Source of the DNA: Streptomyces viridochromogenes
Lineage (GTDB): Bacteria > Actinomycetota > Actinomycetes > Streptomycetales > Streptomycetaceae
Assembly (NCBI RefSeq): GCF_001270495.1
Contig: NZ_LGUR01000206.1
Span: 1 to 64,000 of the forward strand
DNA: 64,000 nt
Direction: 5' to 3'
Numbering within the stretch: position 1 is the stretch's first letter; each line of letters starts with the position of its first letter. Below the pieces are notes generated by a model. The model saw only the letters and a program-made list of their open reading frames with translations. It was not told the origin of the DNA and did no database searches. The position numbers and the translations under genes are program-made. Shown one piece after another: positions 16,351-35,000 of this stretch.

Positions 16351-19300
16351 TGGCCGGCCGCCCGGCCGTGGAGGACGTCCTCCCCCTGTCGCCCATGCAG
16401 GAGGGAATGGTCTTCCACGCGCTGTACGACGCACAGGGCCACGACGTCTACACCGGCCAGACGGCCCTCCGCCTCGAAGGGCCGCTGGACGCACCGCGCA
16501 TGAGCACGGCCGTCGGGAAACTGCTCGCCCGGCACGCCAACCTGCGGGCCGCGTTCCGTACCCAGCGCTCCGGACGGCCCGTCCAGGTGATCAGGAGCGC
16601 GGTCAGGGTCCCCTGGCAGGTCACCGACCTGTCCGCCCTGCCGCCCGACGAGCGGGAGCCGGCCTTCCAGCGGCTGCTGGCGGAGGACCGGGCCGAGCGG
16701 TTCGACCTGGCCCGCCCGCCGCTGCTGCGGTTCGGGCTGGTCACGTTCGACGACCGGCACCACTGCCTGGTGATCTCCTCGCATCACCTGCTCTGGGACG
16801 GCTGGTCCGCGCCCGTCCTGGTGCGGGAACTCTTCCAGCTGTACGCCTCGGGCGGCGACCTCGACGCCCTGCCGCGCGTCCGGCCCTACCGCGACTACCT
16901 GGCCTGGCTGGCCCGCCAGGACCGGGCGGTCGCAGAACGGTCATGGCGGGCCGCCCTGTCGGGACTTGACGAACCGTCACTCATCGCGCCCGACGCCCGG
17001 GACCTTCCGGCCGAGGAGCCCGAGCGGCACGCCTGGGAACTCTCCGAGCAGGACACCGAGGCGCTCGCCGCCACCGCCCGGGCCCACGGGCTGACCGTCA
17101 GCACCGTGCTCCAGGGCCTGTGGGCGATCCTGCTCGGCAGACTGACCGGCCGCACGGACGTCGTCCTCGGCGCCACCGTTTCCGGCCGCGACGCCGACGT
17201 CCCCGGCATCGAGTCCATGGTCGGCCTCCTCATCAACACCCTGCCGGTCCGCGTACGGCTGCGTCCCGCGGAGCCGCTCGCGGACCTGCTCACCCGGCTC
17301 CAGTCCGAGCAGTCCGCCCTCCTCGACCACCGCCACCTCGGCCTCGCCGACATCCAGCGCGCCACCGGACACACCGTCCTCTTCGACACCCTGCTGGTCT
17401 TCGAGAGCTACCCCATCGACGACGAGGGCATCGCCCGGGCGCTCGGCACGGACGGCCCCCGCATGACCGGCGTATCGGTCCACGACGCCACCCACTACCC
17501 GTTGACGCTCACCGCCCTGCCCGGCGCCCGGCTGACCCTCACGCTCAGCCACCGGCCCTCCGCGCTGGACGGCCCGGCGGTGAGCCGTGTCGCGGCCCAA
17601 CTGAACACTCTCATCGGGGAGTTCATCGAGCAGTCGACAACCCCGGTGGCCCGGCTCGGGCTTGCGCCGGTGCCGCAGCCGGTCGACGACCTGCCCGCCC
17701 CGGACGAACACCCCCTCCCGCATCCCACGGTCCGCGCTCTCTTCGAGGGCCAGGCGGCCCGCACCCCCGACGCCCCCGCCGTCCTCCATGGCGACACCAC
17801 CCTGACCTTCGCCGAACTCGACGCCCGAGCCGACCGGTTGGCGGCCGCCCTCGTCGCGCGGGGGGCCGGTCCGGAGTCCGTGGTCGCCGTCGCCCTGAAC
17901 CGCCGCCCCGACCTGGTCACCGCACTTCTCGCGGTACTGAAGGCCGGAGCCGCCTGCATGCCGGTCGACCCCGGCTACCCGCCCGACCGCATCGCGCTCA
18001 TGCTCGACGAAGCCCAGCCCGAGCTGGTGATCTGCGATCCGGCGACAGCACAACAGCTCGGTATCGAACGGCAGTTGGTGTGCCCGCCGACCGCGGAGGC
18101 CGCCGTACCGCTGCGACAGCGACCGCACCTGTCGCCCGACCACCCGGCCTACGTCATCTTCACCTCCGGTTCCACCGGCCGTCCCAAGGGCGTCATCGGA
18201 ACCCAGCTGGCCCTGGCCAACCGCCTCCACTGGGGCCGGGAGCTGGGCCACGACGACACGCCGGACCACCCACCCCATGACGCACCGGGCGTCCGCGTCT
18301 CGAAGAGCCCGCTGAGCTTCATCGACGGCCTCACCGAACTGCTCGGCGCCCTCGTCGCGGGCGACGCGGTGGCGCTCGCCGACGACGAGGCGACCGGCGA
18401 CCCGACGGCCCTCGCCGCGCTGGCCGACCGCCACCGAGCCACGCTCCTCACGGCGGTCCCCAGCCTCTACACCACCCTCGTCGAAACGGCTCCGCCCGGC
18501 ACCTTCTCCTCCGTCCGCACCTGGATCTCCAGCGGCGAAACCCTCCCCGGTGAACTGGCCGACGCCCTCACCCGACGCTGGCCCCAGGCCCGTCTGGTCA
18601 ACCTCTACGGCTGCTCCGAGGCGGCCGGCGACAGCCTGACCCACCTCCACGACGGCGGCGAGGGCCCAGTACCCCTCGGCAGGCCGATCGCCCACACCCG
18701 CGTGCACGTCCTCGATCCGTTCCTGCGACCGTCCCCGCCCGGCGCGGTCGGCGAGCTGTACATCGCCGGCGACGGACTGGCCCGCGGCTACCTCGGTCAA
18801 CCCGGCCGCACCGCCGAACGCTTCGTCGCCGACCCCTTCGGCCCCCCGGGCAGCCGCCTGTACCGCACCGGCGACCTGGCCAGGATCCGGCCGGACGGCT
18901 CGGTGGAGTTCCTCGGCCGGGCCGACGACCAGGTGAAGATCCGTGGCTTCCGGGTCGAACCCGGCGAGATCGAGGCCGCGATACGCGCGCTGCCCGATGT
19001 CGGCCGGGCCGCGGTCGTGGCCACGCAGGGCGGGCCCGCGGAGGACGGCTCGGCACCGCGACGCCTGGTCGCCTACGTCGTGGCAGACCCCGGTGCCGCA
19101 CTCGACGCCCTCGCCCTGCGCCGCGCCCTCGCCGAACGGCTCCCCGCTCACCTGGTCCCGTGGGCGGTGGTGATCCTGAAGGAGCTGCCGCTCACCCCCA
19201 GCGGCAAACTCGACCGACGCGCCCTGCCCGCCCCCGACTTCACGGAAACGTCCACCTTCGAACCACCCCGCACCGAACCGGAGAAGGTGCTGTGCGGACT

Positions 19301-19586
19301 GTTCGGCGAGGTACTGGGGCTGGAACGGGTCGGCATCCACGACGACTTCTTCGAACGCGGCGGCGACAGCATCGTCTCCGTCCGCCTGGCCGACCGCGCC
19401 CGCAGAGCCGGACTCGCTCTCTCCCCCCGGGACGTCTTCACCCACCGCACCCCGGCCGGGCTCGCCCGCGCCCTGCCCGACGAAACCGCCCCCGCGCCCG
19501 AGGAGTTCACCCCGACCGGCGCCCCACTCGTGTCACTCAGCCAGTCGCAGCTCGACAACGTCAAGGCGAGGTGGAGGACTCGATGA
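16350..19586 (+). CDS. NRPS A: C-A(beta-Ala)-PCP
   Basis: This 1078-residue one-module synthetase adds beta-alanine. The C domain (about 6-430) begins VEDVLPLSPMQEGMVFHAL, the form usual for domains accepting a D or achiral donor, and has HHLLWDG near 143. The A domain (about 460-960) has TSGSTGRPKG and YRTGDL. At core A4 the usual FDxS is replaced by FIDG. The pocket reads I-D-T-T-I-S-L-G-D-K, close to the beta-alanine code VDWVISLADK in its shifted Asp. The PCP has GGDSI (about 1003). A tail with PLVSLSQSQLDNV looks like a donor docking segment. No epimerase or thioesterase domain is present. Confidence 0.93.
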   Translation: MAGRPAVEDVLPLSPMQEGMVFHALYDAQGHDVYTGQTALRLEGPLDAPRMSTAVGKLLARHANLRAAFRTQRSGRPVQVIRSAVRVPWQVTDLSALPPDEREPAFQRLLAEDRAERFDLARPPLLRFGLVTFDDRHHCLVISSHHLLWDGWSAPVLVRELFQLYASGGDLDALPRVRPYRDYLAWLARQDRAVAERSWRAALSGLDEPSLIAPDARDLPAEEPERHAWELSEQDTEALAATARAHGLTVSTVLQGLWAILLGRLTGRTDVVLGATVSGRDADVPGIESMVGLLINTLPVRVRLRPAEPLADLLTRLQSEQSALLDHRHLGLADIQRATGHTVLFDTLLVFESYPIDDEGIARALGTDGPRMTGVSVHDATHYPLTLTALPGARLTLTLSHRPSALDGPAVSRVAAQLNTLIGEFIEQSTTPVARLGLAPVPQPVDDLPAPDEHPLPHPTVRALFEGQAARTPDAPAVLHGDTTLTFAELDARADRLAAALVARGAGPESVVAVALNRRPDLVTALLAVLKAGAACMPVDPGYPPDRIALMLDEAQPELVICDPATAQQLGIERQLVCPPTAEAAVPLRQRPHLSPDHPAYVIFTSGSTGRPKGVIGTQLALANRLHWGRELGHDDTPDHPPHDAPGVRVSKSPLSFIDGLTELLGALVAGDAVALADDEATGDPTALAALADRHRATLLTAVPSLYTTLVETAPPGTFSSVRTWISSGETLPGELADALTRRWPQARLVNLYGCSEAAGDSLTHLHDGGEGPVPLGRPIAHTRVHVLDPFLRPSPPGAVGELYIAGDGLARGYLGQPGRTAERFVADPFGPPGSRLYRTGDLARIRPDGSVEFLGRADDQVKIRGFRVEPGEIEAAIRALPDVGRAAVVATQGGPAEDGSAPRRLVAYVVADPGAALDALALRRALAERLPAHLVPWAVVILKELPLTPSGKLDRRALPAPDFTETSTFEPPRTEPEKVLCGLFGEVLGLERVGIHDDFFERGGDSIVSVRLADRARRAGLALSPRDVFTHRTPAGLARALPDETAPAPEEFTPTGAPLVSLSQSQLDNVKARWRTR

Positions 19587-22500
19587 GCAAGGCACCCGGG
19601 GACGACGGTTCCCTGGTCGAGGACGTCCTGCCGCTCTCCCCGCTCCAGCAGGGCCTGCTGTTCCACGCCCTGTTCGACGAGAGCGTCCAGGACGTCTACA
19701 CCATGCAGTCCCTGGTGGAGATCGAGGGCCCCCTGCGCCCCGCCCTCCTGCGCACCGCCGCCGAGGAACTCTTCGCCCGCCACGCCAACCTCCGCAGCGC
19801 CTTCCTCCACGAGGACCTGGACGAACCGGTGCAGGTCGTGCTCAAGCAGGTCCCCGTGAACTGGGCCGAGGCGGACGCCACGGGAGCGGACGAGACGGCC
19901 CGCCTGATCGCCGAGGACGCCACCGCCCGCTTCGACCTCACCGACCCGCCCCTGCTGCGCCTGACGCTGGTCCGCCGCGCCACCGACCGCTGGCTGCTGA
20001 TCATCACCAACCACCACCTCCTCCTGGACGGCTGGTCCATCCCCCTCCTCGTCCGCGAACTCCTCCAGCTCTACGCCGCCCAGCTCGCTCCCGGCACCAC
20101 GGCCCCGCTGCCCGCCGTACGCCCCTACCGGGACTTCCTGGCCTGGCTCGCCTCCCGCGACCGCGAAGCCGCCGCCGACGCCTGGCGAAAGGCGCTGACC
20201 GGAGCGGCGCCGACGGTACTCGCACCCTCGGCGGCCGGGCCGGTCCCGGTGCCGCCCGAGCTGCACACGCTGCGGCTGACCGAGCAACTGACCGCTCAGC
20301 TCCAGGAGTTCGCGAGAGGCCGGGGTGTCACGGTCAACACGGTCGTGCAGGGCCTGTGGGCCTTGCTGCTGGCCCGACTGACCGGCCGGGACGACGTGGT
20401 CCTCGGCGCGACGGTGGCGGGACGCCCCGCCGAACTCGCCGGCGTGGAGTCCATGATCGGCCTGTTCATCAACACGGTGCCGGTCCGGGTGACCGTACCG
20501 CCGGGGGAAGGGGCGGGTGCCTACCTACGGCGCCTCCAGGACGAACAGTCGCGCCTGATGGACCACCAGCACCTGGGCCTCACCGAGATCCAGCGCCTCA
20601 CCGGAGCGGGCGACCTCTTCGACACCCTGCTCGTCTTCGAGAACTACCCGATCGACGAGGCAGCGGTCGCCGAGGCGGAGACGTCGGCCGGGCTGCGGAT
20701 CGTCGAGGTCAAGGGCTCGGGCGCCACCCACTACCCGCTGACCCTGGCCGTACTCGCCGAGCAGCGGCTCGGCATCGTCTTCGAGTTCCGCCCCGACTGC
20801 TACACCCGTACGGCGGTGGAGGAGCTGGCCGCCCGCTTCGAGCGCCTCGTGCGCACGGTGCCGGCCGACCCGGACGCCCCCTTGGCCACCCTGGACGTCC
20901 TCGCGCCCGAGGAGCGTGCCGCGCTGCTGACAGGCGGGGTGGGGGAGCTGCTGCCGACGCCGTCGTACCGCACGATGCCGGAGGTGTTCGAGGCGCAGGC
21001 GGCCCGCACGCCGGACGCGGTGGCGGTGGTCGGGGAGGGCAGGAGCCTGACGTTCGCGCAACTGAACGTCGCCGCGAACCAACTGGCCCGACTGCTCGTC
21101 GAGTTGGGGGCGGGGCCGGAGCAGATCGTAGCGTTCGCACTCCCGCCCACCCCTGACACGATGACAGCGCTCCTGGCGATCCAGAAGGCGGGCGCGGCGT
21201 ATCTGCCCCTGGACCCGGCATGGCCGCAGGAGCGCATCGCCGGGATGCTGGCGGATGCAAGCCCGGTGGCACTCATCACCACGACGCCTGCAACGCCCCT
21301 TCAGGGGCGCGGGGCTGTGACATATGCGGCTCCGCCGCGTGGGCGCGACCAGCCACAGTCGGCCCGCAGCCACCATCCGGCGTTTCCACCCGAGCGCTCC
21401 GTCTTCCTGGACGCACCCGACACCCATCAGCGCCTCGCGAACACCCCCGCCTCCAACCTCACCGACACCGACCGCCTGGGCCCCCTGCTCCCAGAACACC
21501 CCGCCTACGTCATCTACACCTCCGGATCCACCGGCCGCCCCAAGGCCGTGGTTATCCCTCAGCGAGCCATAACCAACCTCTTCGCCGCCCACAACACCGC
21601 CCTGCACGGACCGGCCTCCACCGCGACCGGCGGAGCCCTCCGTGTCGGCCACGCCTGGCCGATCGCCTTCGACGCCTCCTGGCAACCCATGCTGTGGATG
21701 TTCGCCGGCCACGAACTGCACCTGGTCCCGGAGGACATCCGCCGCGACCCCACCGCCCTACGGGACTTCCTCGCCCGCCACCGCATCGAGTTCATCGAGC
21801 TCTCCCCGTCCCTGCTCGGCGAACTCGTCGCCCAGGGCGGCGACTGGCAGGCCGACCTGAAGGTGCTCGGCGTCGGCGGCGAGGCCGTACCACCCGACCT
21901 GTGGCGCATCCTGCGGGACACCGACGGACTCGTCGCGCACAACCTCTACGGCCCCACCGAATGCACCGTCGACTCGGCGGACTGCGACCTCGCCCTCACC
22001 GAGCGACCCGCCATCGGCCGCCCCGTGGCGGGCGGCACGCTCTACATCCTGGACGGGCACCTCAACCCCGTGCCGGTCGGCGTCGAGGGCGAGCTGTACG
22101 TGGCCGGCGCGGGCCTGGCCAGGGGCTACCTCGGCCAACCCGCCGCCACCGCGAGCCGCTTCGTCGCCGACCCCTTCTCCGAGAGCCCCGGCACACGCAT
22201 GTACCGCACCGGCGACATCGCCCGCTGGACCGCCGACGGCCTGGTGGAGTGCCTGGGCCGGGTCGACGACCAGGTCAAGATCAGGGGCTACCGGATCGAA
22301 CCCGGCGAGATCGAGGCGGTGCTGCTGGAACACGACCTGGTCGAACGGGCGGCGGTCGTCGTCCGCGAGGACACACCCGGCGTACGGCGCCTCGTCGCCT
22401 ACGTCATCCTGGCGGGGTCCCCGTCCGAGCCGCCGGCCGAGGACACGGCGGAGTCGCTGCGCCGCGCCGTGGCCGCCGTACTGCCCGACTACATGGTCCC

Positions 22501-24177
22501 GTCGGCCTTCGTCCCGGTGGACGGCTTCCCCCTCACCCTCAACGGCAAGCTGGACACCGCCGCCCTCCCGGCGGCCTCCCGCTCCGCCGCCGGGCCGGCC
22601 GCGCAGCCGCCCCGGAACGCGGTCGAGGAACGGCTCGCCACACTGTTCGCCCAGGTGCTGGGGCTGGACTCGGTCGGCGTGCACGACAGCTTCTTCGCCC
22701 TCGGCGGCGACAGCATCGTGTCGATGAGGCTGGTCAGCCAGGCACGGGCGGCGGGGCTCGCGATCTCGCCCCGCGACGTCTTCGAGCGGCCCACGATCGC
22801 GGAACTCGCCGAACGCGCGGACACCACCGGACGCGCGGGGAGCACCCCCGAGCGCCGCGCCACCGACCCCGAGGCGGGAACCGGCGACATCCCCCTCACC
22901 CCCGTCCTGGCCTGGCTCACCGAACAGAACGGCCCCTTCCGCGCCCTCAGCCAGGCCCGCTTCCTGCGCACCCCGCCCGACCTGGACCTCGACGGCCTGC
23001 ACCGCACCGTCCAGTCCGTCCTGGACCACCACGACCTGCTGCGCTCCACCTTCGCCCGCGCGGCGGACGGGCCCTGGCGCTTCCACGCCGCGCCCGCGGG
23101 CACGGTGCACGCCGCCGACTGCGTGCGCCGGATCGACGCCGAGCGCCTGGACCACACGGCGATCGGCACACTCGTCCCGGAGGCGATGGACGAGCTGGTC
23201 GCCGAACTCGACCCGGCCGCCGGGGCGATGGCCCGGTTCCTCTGGTTCGACGCCGGCGGGGGTCGCGAGGGCCGGCTTCTGGTCGTACTGCACCACCTGG
23301 TGACCGATGCCGCGTCCTGGGGCGTACTCGTCGCCGACCTGGCCGCCGCCTGGGAGGGCCGGGACCTGTCACCGATCGGCACCCCCTTCCGGGAGTGGGC
23401 GCGGGAGCTCCAGAAGCTGGCGCCGGGCCGATCGGCCGAACTCGCCCTCTGGCAGGGCGTGCTGGACCGACCCGAACCGCCTCTCGGAACCGGCCCTCTG
23501 GACCCCGCCCGGGACACCAGGGCCACCCTCCGCAGGCACTGGACCACCTTGGGTCCCGACCTCACCGAACCCCTGACCACCGCCTCCGTCCAGGACGTGC
23601 TGCTCACCGCGCTGGCACTCGCCGTACCGGCCTGGCGCGGCGCACCCGACCGCTCCCTGCTGGTCGCCCTGGAGGGCCACGGCCGCGAGGAGCACCTCGT
23701 GCCGGGCGCCGATCTCTCCAGCACCCTCGGCTGGTTCACCAGTGTCTTCCCGGTCCGGCTGGATCCCGGCCCACAACCCGGCGCGGACCAGGTGCGGCGG
23801 ATCCGCGACCAGCTGGCCGCACTGCCCGACAAGGGCATCGGATACGGCCTGCTCCGCCACCTCGATCCGGACTCGGCCGCACGACTCTCCCAACTCCCCG
23901 AACCCCAGATCCAGTTCAACTACCTGGGCCGGATGGCGATGGGCGAGCGCCGTGAGGACCCCTTGTTCACCAGCGCACCCGAGACCGGCGCCATGGGCAA
24001 CGGCGCCGACCCCGAGATGCCCGCCCCCTACACCCTCGTCGTCGATGCGGTGATCACCGGAACCGAACTCTCGGTGTGCTGGCAGTGGCCGGAACGGCTC
24101 TTCACGGAGCCGGAGATCGGGCGGCTCGCCGCGCTCTGGACCACGTCCCTCGAACTGCTCCTGAAAGGCGGAGACCA

Positions 24178-24181
<4 letters not shown>
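19583..24181 (+). CDS. NRPS B: C-A-PCP-E with an in-frame repeat insertion
   Basis: This 1532-residue module starts at ATG 19583 (ATGA overlap, GGAGG upstream). The C domain begins VEDVLPLSPLQQGLLFHAL and has HHLLLDG (about 143). The A domain has TSGSTGRPKA (about 645) and FDASWQ (about 695); its pocket reads D-A-Q-E-G-G-L-V-D-K. This is nearest to Gln codes, but I cannot assign it firmly; a basic residue such as Orn is possible. PCP (about 1040) and epimerase (HHLVTDAASW, about 1236) follow, so the residue should be D. Residues about 570-600, between A2 and A3, are an insertion made of a Streptomyces-type repeat. There is no docking tail after E, which suggests a last position. Confidence 0.9.
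21294..21371. repeat. Dispersed Streptomyces-type repeat inside the NRPS B adenylation domain
   Basis: The segment opens with a GCCCCT-TC-AGGGGC hairpin, runs through GCGCGGGGCTGT and ATGCGGCTCCGCCGCGTGGG, and ends near CAGCCACAGTCGGCCCGCAGCC. From memory this is a short element common in Streptomyces intergenic DNA. Compared with the same A2-A3 interval in NRPS C, the protein is about 30 residues longer here, matching an insertion of about 90 bases that keeps the frame. Boundaries are approximate. Confidence 0.75.
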
Positions 24182-32016
<7,835 letters not shown>

Positions 32017-32044
32017 GCCACCACGGACGACTTCGGAGGAACCG

Positions 32045-35000
32045 GTGACGCAGCACCCCCCGACCGCGGACGAGCTGCTCCGTTCGGTCACCGACACATT
32101 CGGCTCGGAGGAACCCCCGAGCGATGACGACAGCCTCATCACCTGGGGCCTGGACTCGATCACCCTGATGAAGATCGCGGGCGGCTGGCGCCGGCGGGGC
32201 ATCCCGATCAGCTTCGCCGAACTCGCCAAGGAACCGACGCTGCGCGCCTGGCGGGAACTGCTGCAAGCCCACGTCCCGGCCACCGCGCGGCCCGCCGAGC
32301 GGACACCGGCCGCGTCCCCGGCCCCGCCGGCCCCCGCCCGGCTCGACGCTGCCGTACGAGCCCTCGCGGCCCGCCACGGCATGCTGCGCGCCTGCTTCAC
32401 CGACGACGGCCGCCAGCGGATCCTGCCCGACCTCACCCGGCCCGCGACGGTCGTCCACGACCTGCGGACGCTGGACGCCCGGACGGCGGCGGCCCGGCTG
32501 GAGGACCTCCGGCACTCCTCCTCACACGCTCGCCTGGACATCGCGGCCGGTGAGGTCTTCGCCGTACAGCTCTCGCTGCTGCCGGACGGCGGCAGCCGGC
32601 TGCACGTCGACGTCGACATGCTCGCCGCCGACGCGCTCAGCTACCGCGTACTGCTCTCCGATCTCGGCAAGCTCTACGAGGACCCCGGCACACCGCTCCC
32701 CTCCATCCGCACCAGCTACCCGGAATACCTCGCGGAGCGCGCGGACGTACGGCGGCTGAGCCGGGACCAGGCACAGCGGTGGTGGCAGCGGCGTATCCCC
32801 GAGCTGCCCAGCGCCCCCGAACTCCCCCTGGTGCCCGAGGCGGAGCGCACCGACCCGACCCGGGTGACCCGCCGCCACCACTGGCTGCCACCCGAGGAGA
32901 AGCGGCGCCTGACGGCCCGCGCCCACCAGCACGGGCTCACCCCGGCCATGGCGGTGGCGACCGCCTTCTCGGAGGTGCTGGCCGCCTGGAGCGGACAGCC
33001 GCGCTTCCTGCTGAACGTGCCGATGTTCGACCGCAGGGGCTCCCACCCCGACGTCGACCTGCTCGTCGGCGACTTCACCAGCTCGGTGCTGCTCGACGTC
33101 GACCTGACCGAAGCGGGCTCGTTCACCGAGCACGCACGGCGCCTCCAGGACCGTATGCACACCGACGCGGCGCATTCCGACTACTCCGGCGTCGAAGTCC
33201 TGCGGGACCTGTCCCGGCTGCGCGGCGAACAGGTCCTGGCGCCGGTGGTGTTCACCAGCGCGCTCAACCTCGGTGAGCTCTTCGACGCCGGTGTACGGCA
33301 GTCCTTCGGCAAGCCCGTGTGGATCATCTCCCAGGGCCCGCAGGTGCTCCTCGACGCCCAGGTGACCGAGGTCGACGGCGGTCTGCTGGTCAACTGGGAC
33401 GTCCGCGAGGACGCCTTCCCGGCCGGCATGGTCGACGCGATGTTCGCCGCCTTCCACGGGCTCGTCACCCGGCTCGGAACCGACGACACGGTCTGGGAGC
33501 GGCCGTTGCCCGCCCTGCTGCCCGCGGGGCAGTCGGCGGTCCGCGCCAAGGTGAACTCCACCGAGGCTCCGCGCAACCACCGCCTGCTGCACCAAGGCTT
33601 CTTCGAACGCGCCGCCGGGCGACCGGAGGCTCCTGCCCTGCTGTGGACCGCCGAAGGAGCCCTGTCCTACGGCGAGTTGGCCGACCGCGCCCTGCGTACG
33701 GCCGCCGCCCTGGTGGAGCGTGGCGTGCGCCCCGGCGACACGGTCGCGGTCAGCCTCCCGAAGGGGCCCGACCAGATCACCGCCGTACTGGGGGTGCTGG
33801 CCGCGGGCGCCGCGTACGTGCCGATCGGCGTCGAGCAGCCGCCCGCCCGCCGCGACCGCATTCGCGCCACCGCCGGATTCCGGGTCGCGCTGACCGACGG
33901 ACGCCCGGTCGAGGGCATCGGCCTCGACGCCCTCCCGGTCGCCGAGGCGGTGCGCACCGCACCGCTCGCGGAGCCGGTGCCGGTGGCCGAGGAGCAGGCC
34001 GCCTACGTGCTGTTCACCTCGGGCTCCACCGGTGAGCCCAAGGGCGTCGAAGTGCCGCACCGGGCAGCCATGAACACCATCGACGACCTCAACGACCGCT
34101 TCACGCTGGGCACTTCGGACCGCTGCCTCGCCCTGTCCGCCCTGGACTTCGACCTCTCCGTCTATGACGTCTTCGGGCTGCTGAGCGCGGGCGGCGCGGT
34201 GGTGCTCGTGGACGAGGACGACCGGCGCGAGGCCGGCCAATGGGCCGACCTCGTCCGCACCCACGCGGTGACGATCCTCAACTGCGTACCGCCGCTGCTC
34301 GACATGCTGCTGCTCGCCACCGGCCCCGGCGAACTCGGCGGTCTGCGGGCGGTGCTGCTCGGCGGTGACTGGGTCGGCACCGACCTGCCCGGGCGGCTGG
34401 CGGAGCGGGCCCCCGACTGCCGGTTCACCGGTCTGGGCGGGACCACGGAGACCGCCATCCACTCGACGGTCTGCGAGGTGACGGGCACTCAAGTTCCCGC
34501 CCACTGGCGGTCGGTGCCCTACGGCACGCCGCTGCGCAACGTGCGCTGCCGGGTCGTCGACGCCCACGGGCGGGACTGTCCGGACTGGGTGCCGGGCGAG
34601 CTGTGGATCGGCGGGGACGGGGTGGCGCTCGGCTACCGGGCCGATCCGTCCCGTACGGCCGAGAAGTTCACCGAGGCGGACGGGCTGCGCTGGTATCGCA
34701 CCGGTGACCTCGCGCGGTACTGGCCGGACGGCACCCTGGAGTTCCTCGGGCGCCGCGACCACCAGGTCAAGCTGCGCGGCTTCCGGATCGAGCTGGGCGA
34801 GGTGGAGTCGGCGCTCGCCGGCCACCCCGCCGTACGGCGTGCTGTCGCCGGGCTGACCCGGGGGCAGGGCGTCCAGCTGGCGGCCGCGGTGGCCGCCGAC
34901 GCGGGGACGGCCGAGGACGAGCTGCGGGACTGGGCGCGCTCCGTGCTGCCGCCGCACATGGTTCCGGCCCGGATCACCGTGGCCGAGGAGCTCCCGCTCA

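Noticed and set aside
20940..21540. NRPS B as a pseudogene because of the odd stretch before motif A3
   Set aside because: The frame is kept, all core A motifs from A3 on are intact, and the stretch is explained by an in-frame repeat insertion.
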